A stretch of 64,000 bases of DNA from Pseudoalteromonas xiamenensis (GTDB lineage Bacteria; Pseudomonadota; Gammaproteobacteria; Enterobacterales; Alteromonadaceae). This document shows positions 1 through 10,393 of the stretch, piece by piece. The DNA is taken from positions 2,390,001 to 2,454,000 of the forward strand of contig NZ_CP099917.1 of the NCBI RefSeq assembly GCF_030994125.1, read 5' to 3'. Made by a program: the position numbers and the translations under genes. Under the pieces are notes generated by a model. That model saw only the letters and a list, made by a program, of their open reading frames with translations. It did no database searches and was not told the origin of the DNA. The stretch's first letter is position 1; each line of letters begins with the position of its first letter.

Positions 1-3
1 TAT

Positions 4-2887
<2,884 letters not shown>

Positions 2888-3015
2888 ACAACGCCAAAGT
2901 GGTTTAGTTGTTAGAAGTTAAGTATTGACTAAAGTAGACAACGACGAAGTAAAAGACATTAATATTAGCGTTCCAGATTTAGTTTACTTGCGGTAGCGAG
3001 TAGACGACCAGCTTA

Positions 3016-3133
3016 TGCTTGGTGACAATAGCGTTGTGGACCCACCTGACCCCATGCCGAACTCAGAAGTGAAACGCAACAGCGCCGATGATAGTGTGGC
3101 AGCTGCCATGTGAAAGTAGGACATCGCCAGGCT
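3016..3133 (+). rRNA. rrf: 5S ribosomal RNA
   Basis: 5S rRNA lies about 130 bp after the 23S gene. It begins TGCTTGGTGAC and ends ACATCGCCAGGCT, so the two ends form the terminal helix. The internal CCACCTGACCCCATGCCGAA segment is the universal 5S core. The 23S-5S spacer (2888-3015) shows no tRNA. Confidence 0.95.
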
Positions 3134-3143
3134 CTAATTAAAT

Positions 3144-3176
3144 AAAAAGGCCTCTTCGAAAGAAGAGGCCTTTTTA
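3144..3176 (+). terminator. rRNA operon terminator
   Basis: A perfect GC-rich hairpin (AAAAAGGCCTCTT, loop, AAGAGGCCTTTTT) immediately after 5S, ending in a T run. It is the first of two terminator-like hairpins behind the rRNA operon. Confidence 0.9.
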
Positions 3177-3203
3177 TTTATTACGTGTTTAGGGATGTGC
3201 TAC

Positions 3204-3303
3204 GTGAAAGTAGGGTGAAAAGTCGATTAGGGAAGCAAACAGTTTTGCTTCACCGGCTTTGAACGTCGAAGGCCTCTGGCCGTAGACCGGACATCGCCAG
3301 GCT
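3204..3303 (+). repeat. split 5S rRNA 3'-end remnant
   Basis: Two exact pieces of the 5S 3' end are repeated here. GTGAAAGTAGG is at 3204-3214 (5S copy 3110-3120) and GGACATCGCCAGGCT is at 3289-3303 (5S copy 3119-3133). In the real 5S they are contiguous. Here about 75 bp separate them, including an 8-bp perfect hairpin (GAAGCAAA / TTTGCTTC, 3232-3251). This looks like the tail of a lost second 5S gene that has been interrupted. Confidence 0.6.
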
Positions 3304-3330
3304 GGGCGCCCCCGACTCTTAATTAAAGTA

Positions 3331-3358
3331 AGCCCGATCCGAAAGAGTCGGGCTTTTT
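3331..3358 (+). terminator. second rRNA operon terminator
   Basis: The hairpin AGCCCGATCC GAAA GAGTCGGGCT is followed by a run of six T. Its 3' arm can pair alternatively with CCCGACTCTT at 3311-3320 (10 bp perfect), so two mutually exclusive stems are possible. It probably terminated the lost 5S copy and now backs up the first terminator. Confidence 0.75.
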
Positions 3359-4024
3359 TGCTTTATTTTTTTCTAGAAAATTCAGACCAATTCGAGAAAC
3401 GATCCCCAAAAAACGAAGTTCGGTGTTGGAATGGCTCCTGTAGCATCGTACCTCGGTAAATTCTGACCTACACCTACACCATGCTATGAAGCTTCGCGTC
3501 GAATGTATCTGCCTTCGCAGAGCTACTAACGGAAGTGCAGCCGGACGAGGCTTTTCTGACCAAAGCAAATGATGCTCGCTATGATCAAGCTTTTTACTAT
3601 TGTCTTCCAAGTAATCAGCAATGCAGTGTATGTTCAGCCAATCATCTCTTATATTTAATTTATGCTCTGATTTCTGACATTGCGAATCTTCGTTGAACCT
3701 CTGATAAAGGCGTGAATGAAACTCCGAATCAATTTATTGCTGGTTAACTGTTCAACGGTAAGATTACCCTAGACTCAATGTCGGATGTTAAGGGTCGAGC
3801 CGGCTCAAAACTCATGTAGTCCTTTAATTACCTGAATATTAGAAAATAAATTTAGGTATGATTTGAAGTGGCAAACAGAGAAAACTGCCGAGTCTATTTA
3901 AGGTTATGAGTGTTGCTTATTGAAATAATTGCACTCGATGGCGCAGTATCATCACGAACGGTTTCTTTGTATGCATAAAAGCACGTGGTGATTGCAAGCA
4001 GAGGATAAAGAATTGATCGAAAAT
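3359..4024. other. non-coding gap, no gene recognised
   Basis: About 660 bp between the rRNA operon and the minus-strand cluster. The only long open frame on the minus strand (3323-3610) runs over the terminator and has no recognisable protein features. I see no tRNA or mobile-element end. AT-rich stretches around 3840-3870 could hold promoters, but nothing is convincing. Confidence 0.4.
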
Positions 4025-4025
4025 A

Positions 4026-4072
4026 AAAATGCCCCAACTAGGATGCCGACAAGGCAGTCCGATCGGGGCATT
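4026..4072 (-). terminator. terminator of the AfsA-like cluster
   Basis: AATGCCCC (4028-4035) pairs with GGGGCATT (4065-4072). Read on the minus strand, the stem is followed by ATTTTTATTTT. It lies just past the stop codon of the last cluster gene and so marks the 3' end of the minus-strand operon. Confidence 0.7.
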
Positions 4073-4082
4073 GTGGAGTAAG

Positions 4083-5111
4083 TTATTCTATTTCGTAAAA
4101 CGGATTGCTAGATAGGTCGATTTCTCTTATAAAGAACTCCTCAGGTACTGGTAAACCTGTATCTTTAATAAGTAAATGCCTTATCCTGCTTTCTGTAATA
4201 TAAACTTTGTCATCCACTACCGTCAGATTTAGTGGGGATTCAATATGTTCGACAAGCGTGTGAACGGCATATGGTGCATCACCATTAAAATCAATCAGAT
4301 CGAGCTTACCGTTTCCACTACTTGCTCCACCTTCAAGAACTAAGATTTTATTGTCGTTAATTGCGAAGATGCCATCAGGATTTTCTAAATTGCGCTGGAG
4401 TGGAATACGGCTAACAGAGCGGTCGTTTCCGCTTACTCGTAGCAATTCTCCGGCACTATATAGACCAACAATCAGGTCGCTATTTGCTAGCTGGACTATG
4501 CCTGCAGGCCCAAGTTCGCCAGGCGAGAACAGGCTACTGGTTGCATAAGGTTCAAGTTCCGCACTGGGTGAATCAATATGATGCACGAGATCTGCGATGC
4601 TATCTGAAATAAATACACCACCTTGCCCATCCAAAGCTATGTCGTTACAGAATCCGTGATTCGGCATGGTCCAAATGCGCAGGACTTTGCGCTTTTTCAC
4701 ATCGATTGCGGCCACTCGATGGGCCCTGCGAGTGACGTTACCATCACTATCCGTTACACCAAGGAAGTCTGGTGACGCAACCCAAAGAACGTTCGTGTTC
4801 TCATCGAAACGCAAGCTTGTCCCTGCAAAGATCTGCTCGGAAGCAGGAAATGCAACGCGTACTTTCTTGTTTGGCTTTATTTCAAGTATGTCGCCAGATA
4901 CGACAGATCCAACAAAAACACGGCCTTTTGGCGAGTGAGTAATGCCATTCGGATACTTATAGCCTTCAGGTAAGACAATACGTTCGGATTGAGTTTCATC
5001 ATCGAACCATTGAGTCATCCCATCTTGAGCAGATACCGACCCAATGAACAGTGAAGCGAGAATTGCCATTAATGGCGATTTTCGAGTTCTGAAAAGTTGA
5101 TTGGTTCGCAC
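4083..5111 (-). CDS. exported SMP-30/gluconolactonase-like beta-propeller protein
   Basis: A 342-residue protein with an N-terminal signal peptide: basic start, hydrophobic stretch at about 14-26, likely cleavage after SVSA. The body is a repeat-rich six-bladed propeller of the SMP-30/gluconolactonase/LRE type, with blade motifs such as PNGITHSPKGRVFVGS and NPDGIFAINDNKILVLE. Family members hydrolyse lactones or bind sugars and aromatic metabolites; the substrate here is unknown. The GTG start at 5111 is chosen because AAGGGG lies 7 nt upstream and because it supplies the signal peptide. It starts 2 nt after the SDR stop, so it is probably translationally coupled. It is the last gene of the minus-strand cluster. 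A periplasmic lactonase or product-binding role is inference. Confidence 0.75.
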   Translation of the reverse strand: MRTNQLFRTRKSPLMAILASLFIGSVSAQDGMTQWFDDETQSERIVLPEGYKYPNGITHSPKGRVFVGSVVSGDILEIKPNKKVRVAFPASEQIFAGTSLRFDENTNVLWVASPDFLGVTDSDGNVTRRAHRVAAIDVKKRKVLRIWTMPNHGFCNDIALDGQGGVFISDSIADLVHHIDSPSAELEPYATSSLFSPGELGPAGIVQLANSDLIVGLYSAGELLRVSGNDRSVSRIPLQRNLENPDGIFAINDNKILVLEGGASSGNGKLDLIDFNGDAPYAVHTLVEHIESPLNLTVVDDKVYITESRIRHLLIKDTGLPVPEEFFIREIDLSSNPFYEIE

Positions 5112-5113
5112 CG

Positions 5114-5881
5114 TTAGCCCCTTTGACCCGCAATGGCATATCCACCATCCGTAAAGATAGCCTGGCCAGTGATGTTTCTAGCTCTGTCTGATAATAGGTA
5201 CGCGGCAAGTTCAGCGATTTCTTCTGAGGAAGCTAGTTTCCCTAATGGATGAGACTTTGCAAACGTACTTAGCACTTGCTCATCATGCTGAAATGCTTCG
5301 CGGGTCATTTCAGTATCAACACCACCAGGATTAATGTTATTGATGCGAATACCATATTGAGCAAGTTCGAGCGCGGCAGGGCGGATAATGCCATCCATAC
5401 CCGCTTTACTTGCGGAATAGGCTGTAGACCCAATCAGGCCACCATTAGAAAGCCATGAAGACGTGTTAACGATAGCGCCTCCATGAGCACGCATTGCAAT
5501 CGCTTGCTCTTTAATCGATAGCCACACTGCTTTTAGGTTTGTGCCGATGGTGTGGTCCCAATCAGCTTCACTTTGGTCAAAAATAGGAGCGAAATTCCCG
5601 ATTGTTCCTGCGTTATTAAAGGCGAAATCAAGGCGTCCTAACAACGTTTGTGCTTCATCGGTCATGCGCTTGATGTCATCACTTTTAGCAATGTCTGCGA
5701 CAATGTAATGTGCTTTACCTCCGGCCTCCTTGATTTCAGAAACGAGGCTCTCCAGTAATTCTGCACGGCGGCCAATCACGACAACTTCCGCACCTTCTTT
5801 CGCAAATAACGTTGCTGCAGCACGACCAATTCCAGATGTTGCGCCTACGATCATGCCTTTTTTATCTTTTAATAAACTCAT
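5114..5881 (-). CDS. short-chain dehydrogenase/reductase (SDR)
   Basis: Classical SDR of 255 residues and an NAD(P)H-dependent oxidoreductase. The nucleotide-binding GATSGIG is at 13-19, NNAG at 89-92, the catalytic Ser at 141/142 and the YSASK pair Tyr155/Lys159; the C-terminal NPGGVDTEM and TDGGY motifs are intact. The ATG at 5881 is preferred over an upstream start because AAGGACACG lies just before it. It sits between the HAD phosphatase and the propeller protein, only 2 nt from the latter. In the Streptomyces butyrolactone pathway a reductase acts on the butenolide made by AfsA. An analogous role here is possible but is inferred from context only. Substrate unknown. Confidence 0.85.
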   Translation of the reverse strand: MSLLKDKKGMIVGATSGIGRAAATLFAKEGAEVVVIGRRAELLESLVSEIKEAGGKAHYIVADIAKSDDIKRMTDEAQTLLGRLDFAFNNAGTIGNFAPIFDQSEADWDHTIGTNLKAVWLSIKEQAIAMRAHGGAIVNTSSWLSNGGLIGSTAYSASKAGMDGIIRPAALELAQYGIRINNINPGGVDTEMTREAFQHDEQVLSTFAKSHPLGKLASSEEIAELAAYLLSDRARNITGQAIFTDGGYAIAGQRG

Positions 5882-5919
5882 TTTTCGTGTCCTTCGGTTT
5901 GTTAAATAAAGTGAATTCA

Positions 5920-6597
5920 CTACAACTGAGCGTGTAGTTTTTTCCAGTGATATTTGTCTGCTTCTTGTTCTAACAGGGGATTGCCAATGATGGCCGTAGC
6001 GGTTCCCACGGCATGGAGCATTGGGGCATCACTGATGTCATCGCCATACGCAAAACACTGTTCTGGTGACACATTTTGCTCAGCAAGAAAAGTGCGAACC
6101 GCGACGGCTTTGCCTTCTCCGATAGTTTGTGGGGCGTCGATTTCACCTGTGAGTACGCCATCAAATTCTTCAATTTTGGTGGCTAAGCAGCCATCCGCAT
6201 CCAGCGCTTCCATAAAAGGCGCAAGTAATTCAGGAAAGGACCCCGACACGAATATGACTCCTGTGCCGTTATTTTTATGCTCTTGTAAGCGTTTCACTGT
6301 GTTTTCGAGCAAGAGAGATGCAATCCCTTCGCGTTGACGGTCTGCCCATTGTTGCGCTAATCGGTAAAAGAGAGAGACCTCGATACCTTTGAATAGTTGG
6401 TAATAGACTTTGTTTGCCAGATTCCTATCTTGGTTCTGTTTTGCCAAAGCGAGGAAGTTTTCTTTTGCTTGGGGATTTATCGTCACTGTGGGTTTTGCTT
6501 CTTTTTCGATAAATTCTAAGAAGGAAAACATGCTTTTTATTTTTATGAGCGTGTTGTCTACGTCAAAAAAAGCGTAGCTTTTGTAATTGTGTTCCAT
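5920..6597 (-). CDS. HAD-IB family phosphatase
   Basis: A 225-residue haloacid-dehalogenase-superfamily phosphatase. Motif I is DVDNT at 12-16 (nucleophile Asp12, acid Asp14), motif II is the Ser in VSGSFPE, and motif IV is YGDDISDAPML with the metal-binding Asp pair. The layout is the SerB-like HAD-IB class with a helical cap between motifs I and II. The ATG at 6597 is chosen because AAGGAATCCAG precedes it; an upstream in-frame start would overlap the outer-membrane protein gene. It may remove phosphate from a cluster intermediate, as the butenolide phosphate is dephosphorylated in A-factor synthesis. That role is inference; phosphoserine or lipid-phosphate substrates are alternatives. Confidence 0.8.
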   Translation of the reverse strand: MEHNYKSYAFFDVDNTLIKIKSMFSFLEFIEKEAKPTVTINPQAKENFLALAKQNQDRNLANKVYYQLFKGIEVSLFYRLAQQWADRQREGIASLLLENTVKRLQEHKNNGTGVIFVSGSFPELLAPFMEALDADGCLATKIEEFDGVLTGEIDAPQTIGEGKAVAVRTFLAEQNVSPEQCFAYGDDISDAPMLHAVGTATAIIGNPLLEQEADKYHWKKLHAQL

Positions 6598-6610
6598 CTG
6601 GATTCCTTGG

Positions 6611-7819
6611 TTAAAAATAATAAGCAACTTCAAGTTGAGCGTAACTCTCTGAATTTAAGAACAGGAGTTTGTCGTCGTCGGAGAAAAGATCATCTGCGGG
6701 TTTAGCACCGCTATAACTGCGCATCTCGAACGCAATTTTGACGTCGTTGCCAAATCGAGTGCTGGCTTCGATAGAGACGGACTTTTCACCAGAAGCGGGG
6801 TCCCACAATAGACCGAATAAAGCTTCAGAAGATTGGGGGTCGTTGGCCGATAAACGCCAGCCTGCAAACCAGTCATGTTCAAAAGAGGATGGCCCGTTTG
6901 TGCCTCTATCATCAAATGAGTATTCAACTAGCCAACCTAAGTCCGCTTGGCTTGCAAAGACCCCTACTTGGGTGTATTCAAATCCAAAAGTACTAGCGGT
7001 AAAGCGTTGATTCTGCTGTTGTGCACTAATGAGTTCGACTTTCCAAAGCCAATCACCTTGGACATATTGAGAGACAAAGCCGGTTTGCTCCAATAGAGGG
7101 TAATGGGGTGTGTACTTAAAACCGTCGATGTTTGGTCGCTCTTCTAATACCGGAGTTCTCGCCGTGCCGGAAAAATGGGAAACAGCGAAATCCCAACTCT
7201 CGATTGTGCGGCTATAACGTACGGCCAAGTCGATACGATCTTTGTTATTGCTGGCTTCATAGGTTGCTGCCTGTTTATCAATCGGGTAGAGGGTTCTAAA
7301 CCGACCATCTTCACCAGGAAAGCGGCGTTCACGAAAGCCAATGAGGGCATAGAAATCTAACGTACCCCAATCCTGCATCCATGCCCATTGGATCATCGGT
7401 TGTCCGAGCTTGGCTTCTCCGTCTGGATTTTCGACGAGATCCGTTTGGTTGATGACATCAACTAAGTGTTGAGATTCGGTCACACCCCAAAAAACTCGGC
7501 TGATCCCAACTCGTAGGTCCGATTCTTCATTGATGTGAAGCCAAGACAGTTCTCGGATGTCGGCGTGACTTCGCTGTGCATCTTCGTTGTCAGCCCGCAT
7601 AAATGCTTTACCCGAAAAGATGTCTGTGCCCTGACTCGTTTCGTAGCTAAATTCCGGCTCCGCATACAATGAAACCGTAGCGTCGCTATTTGTGCCCAAC
7701 CCCGCATGCTCAAACCCACGTAACTCGACACCCGATTCCATTTTCCAATTCAGGTTGCCAGCAAGGCATGCCGAAGAGCTAACAATAAGCAGGCCATTGA
7801 TGAGATGTTTTAACATCAT
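6611..7819 (-). CDS. outer-membrane beta-barrel protein
   Basis: A 402-residue protein with a signal peptide (hydrophobic at about 5-18, cleavage near CLA-GN). It has many alternating hydrophobic/aromatic strands and ends in Tyr-Tyr-Phe, the C-terminal signature of BamA-folded barrels. It resembles the DUF1302-like outer-membrane proteins that accompany MMPL exporters and LolA-like proteins. It lies in the same operon as both, with the flavin monooxygenase gene in between. A likely role is as outer-membrane partner or acceptor for the hydrophobic product moved by the RND protein. The family name is my recognition from general features, so the functional call is tentative. Confidence 0.65.
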   Translation of the reverse strand: MMLKHLINGLLIVSSSACLAGNLNWKMESGVELRGFEHAGLGTNSDATVSLYAEPEFSYETSQGTDIFSGKAFMRADNEDAQRSHADIRELSWLHINEESDLRVGISRVFWGVTESQHLVDVINQTDLVENPDGEAKLGQPMIQWAWMQDWGTLDFYALIGFRERRFPGEDGRFRTLYPIDKQAATYEASNNKDRIDLAVRYSRTIESWDFAVSHFSGTARTPVLEERPNIDGFKYTPHYPLLEQTGFVSQYVQGDWLWKVELISAQQQNQRFTASTFGFEYTQVGVFASQADLGWLVEYSFDDRGTNGPSSFEHDWFAGWRLSANDPQSSEALFGLLWDPASGEKSVSIEASTRFGNDVKIAFEMRSYSGAKPADDLFSDDDKLLFLNSESYAQLEVAYYF

Positions 7820-7842
7820 AGTACTTCCATCGACTAGTTTAG

Positions 7843-9498
7843 TTAGGCGCTTGCGCGCATCGCTGACGACTCGTTTGTTCTTAAACGAAGTGACTTTTGA
7901 ATGAAGGTGTCGAAGACATATTCAAAATTTGCACTTTTTGTACGTGAGGCAATAATGCCATCGGGCCGACAGACATACGCGCCTGGTTCATTCATACCAA
8001 ATGCGTTATGGATGTAGCGGGATTTGTCAAAGACGAGCTCAACATCAGGGAGGCTTTGCATTGGCGCATCAGCTATCAAAATGAGGCGGAAAAAGTTTTG
8101 GTAGTTCTTTGCAACGGCAACAAGTTTTTTCAATTCAGCAGTAAGAGCTTCGTTTTTCATGTGTGCCGAAAAAACCAAGAAAGTGAATTTACCATTGGGC
8201 TGAATTTTAAGTGGATCACCCGCAACATCGATAGGCGGAACAACTCTGAGTAACGGATCTCCAAGCTGGATAGAGCAGTTATAGTAATCCTGTTCTTGCT
8301 CAGTATAATTGTGGCGATAGTGATTGAATATTTGGCTCATATTCGCTGCCAATTGTTTGCCAAAGTTTGATTTCATTAACCAAGGCAAAACTAAATTGGT
8401 AATGGATTTACTCATGGCTGAGCGATTGCTACGTAGCATTTGCATTGCTTTATCAGTGCCAAAGACGGTAACTTCACCCGCATGACGGCGTTCCACTTCG
8501 TAGTCATCCATCAGAGCGAAAGTCGCTTGTTCTTTTATGACTAAATTGAGTCGCCAAATGAGGTTATAGGCATCTAAAACGCCTGTATTCAGCCCTTGTC
8601 CACCACCTGGGCTATGAACATGTGCGGCATCGCCCGCTAAGAAAACGCGATGTTTAGCGTAGTGTCTAGCTAAGCGTTTGTGCACTCGAAAACGCGTCAC
8701 TTGTTCGGGGTCTGTGTAAGAAATGTTTGCAAGGGCACCCATTTCTTTCAACGCGGTGTCAAAGAGCGCTAAGTCCACCTCATCGACGTCTTTCATTGAA
8801 CTCGTATCTGGCCCTGTAACTCGCGTTTTGCCATCAGGCATAGGAACGACCGCGAAACAACTGTTTTTAGAAATGACGACGTTCGCCTCGTCACTTGGGA
8901 AATCTCGTGACAGATACGATTCAGCAAGAAGCCAGCTCTCTTCGTATTCCGAGCCATCAAAAGGGATGTTGCACAGGTCTCTTACCTTACTGCGAAAACC
9001 ATCCGTACCAACGACAAATGCGTATGCTTGGGTTTGTAAAAAACCGTCCGGTAAACGAATTTGCGCCGTCACAAACAAGTCGCTTTGAACTATGTCAACG
9101 AGCTCTGTCTGGCGTTCTACGAATACACCGAGTTCATTTAAGCGGGCTTCTAAAATACTTTCAGTATCACTTTGTGGAATACTTAGCATGAAAGGGTAGC
9201 TTGTTGGCAATTCCCGAAAGGAAACACCGGTTACTCGGCGGCCTTCAACATAAAAACCGATACCATTGATAATGCGCCCCTTCGTCATAATGTTTTTAAT
9301 GACGCCAATGTCTTCAAAGACTTCTAGTGTACGAGCGTGCAAACCGAGGGCACGGCTAAAGTATTCTTTACTGGGAATGCGGTTGTTTTTGTCAATAATC
9401 CGGCAAGGAATGCCATTTAGTGTCAGTAGAATGCCTGTTGTTAGGCCAATCGGGCCTGCGCCCACAATCAGCACTTGAGCTTCTGATTCTGTATTCAT
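7843..9498 (-). CDS. FAD-dependent monooxygenase, PheA/TfdB-MhpA type
   Basis: A 551-residue flavoprotein hydroxylase. The Rossmann GAGPIG is at 13-18, the DG motif (VGTDGFRSKVR) near 165 and the GD motif (FLAGDAAHVHSPGGGQGLNTG) near 300. A C-terminal thioredoxin-like domain ends with YVCRPDGIIASR, typical of phenol-hydroxylase and polyketide-tailoring enzymes. Such enzymes use NAD(P)H and oxygen to hydroxylate aromatic rings or, in some polyketide pathways, to oxidise or cleave them. The start is supported by AAGGAC upstream. Its position inside an export and biosynthesis operon argues for a tailoring step rather than catabolism. It also argues that the product may carry an aromatic or enolic ring. 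Substrate unknown. Confidence 0.85.
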   Translation of the reverse strand: MNTESEAQVLIVGAGPIGLTTGILLTLNGIPCRIIDKNNRIPSKEYFSRALGLHARTLEVFEDIGVIKNIMTKGRIINGIGFYVEGRRVTGVSFRELPTSYPFMLSIPQSDTESILEARLNELGVFVERQTELVDIVQSDLFVTAQIRLPDGFLQTQAYAFVVGTDGFRSKVRDLCNIPFDGSEYEESWLLAESYLSRDFPSDEANVVISKNSCFAVVPMPDGKTRVTGPDTSSMKDVDEVDLALFDTALKEMGALANISYTDPEQVTRFRVHKRLARHYAKHRVFLAGDAAHVHSPGGGQGLNTGVLDAYNLIWRLNLVIKEQATFALMDDYEVERRHAGEVTVFGTDKAMQMLRSNRSAMSKSITNLVLPWLMKSNFGKQLAANMSQIFNHYRHNYTEQEQDYYNCSIQLGDPLLRVVPPIDVAGDPLKIQPNGKFTFLVFSAHMKNEALTAELKKLVAVAKNYQNFFRLILIADAPMQSLPDVELVFDKSRYIHNAFGMNEPGAYVCRPDGIIASRTKSANFEYVFDTFIQKSLRLRTNESSAMRASA

Positions 9499-9572
9499 TC
9501 TCGAAAGTCCTTTTAATCTTTCTTCGTGTTAGAGCATGAGCATCAAGCGATGCTCATGCATACAGTGCGTGC

Positions 9573-10367
9573 TTATCTCAGACGAGTGAGGGCACGAGTA
9601 CTAAAGTTAGTCACTGGAATACCTGCACTGAGCGCATAATCCTTTAGCTCAATTTCGGTGCGTGTTTTCTTTTGATGATTAACCATCACTAGCTTGTCGG
9701 CGCGCCAGAATTTGTTGTTATAGAGCTTGTAATCCACAAATTCTTGGGTTTTTAGCAGAGATCCTTTACGGTCGTAATAGTCGATTTTTTGGCTGATGTA
9801 GTGTTCAGCGTCGACCCAGACAACTTGTTTCGAATAGCCAGAGGTTTCACTTACTGGGTATCGTTCGATTTGTAACATCGCGCGTTCACCAAGTTTGTCT
9901 TCACCAATGTATTTATAAGTGTACTTTTCGACTTCCTGAGAGGTGATGTCTTCATAAGCAAAATCACTGCCCATGAAAGGCCCTGACTTGTTGTCAGAGG
10001 CAATACGTTTAACGCGATTTAAAGCCGGTAAGAACAACCATTGGTCGTCACTTCCTTCTTTGTAAGTAAAAGAAAGAAATGCAGTGCCACTGACGTCTGC
10101 GGGCTGATCAAAGATAACTAACGTTTTGTCGCCATTGTTTTCCACTTCAAGAGCCTTGTTTCGCATGTAACGAATACTCTTATCGCCAGTGCTGCTGAAC
10201 ATCGTCATTTCAACGTTTACTTCTTGGTCTTTCCAACCCGTGTCGCGATGTTCCATTTCAGTGGCAATTTGCAAACCGCGATCACCCTGATTATCCATCG
10301 CATAAAGTGAGCTTGAACATACCGCAAGTGCTGATGCGATAAGTAGAGGTTTAAAAGTCAGTTTCAT
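9573..10367 (-). CDS. LolA-like outer-membrane lipoprotein-sorting protein
   Basis: A 264-residue periplasmic protein with a clear signal peptide (cleavage after SSLYA). It has the LolA/LolB-like half-barrel pattern of the 'outer membrane lipoprotein-sorting protein' family, e.g. the segment WLFLPALNRVKRIAS near the middle. Members are nearly always encoded beside an MMPL/RND exporter, as here (26 bp from it). They are thought to ferry hydrophobic molecules across the periplasm. A strong AAGGAG ribosome site precedes the ATG. It is distinct from true LolA, which is shorter and encoded with ftsK elsewhere. Confidence 0.8.
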   Translation of the reverse strand: MKLTFKPLLIASALAVCSSSLYAMDNQGDRGLQIATEMEHRDTGWKDQEVNVEMTMFSSTGDKSIRYMRNKALEVENNGDKTLVIFDQPADVSGTAFLSFTYKEGSDDQWLFLPALNRVKRIASDNKSGPFMGSDFAYEDITSQEVEKYTYKYIGEDKLGERAMLQIERYPVSETSGYSKQVVWVDAEHYISQKIDYYDRKGSLLKTQEFVDYKLYNNKFWRADKLVMVNHQKKTRTEIELKDYALSAGIPVTNFSTRALTRLR

Positions 10368-10393
10368 TTTTTACTCCTTGTATGAATGCTTGG

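Noticed and set aside
3323..3610. A 95-codon minus-strand open frame downstream of the rRNA operon
   Set aside because: It runs through the terminator hairpin, has no ribosome site and no recognisable motif.
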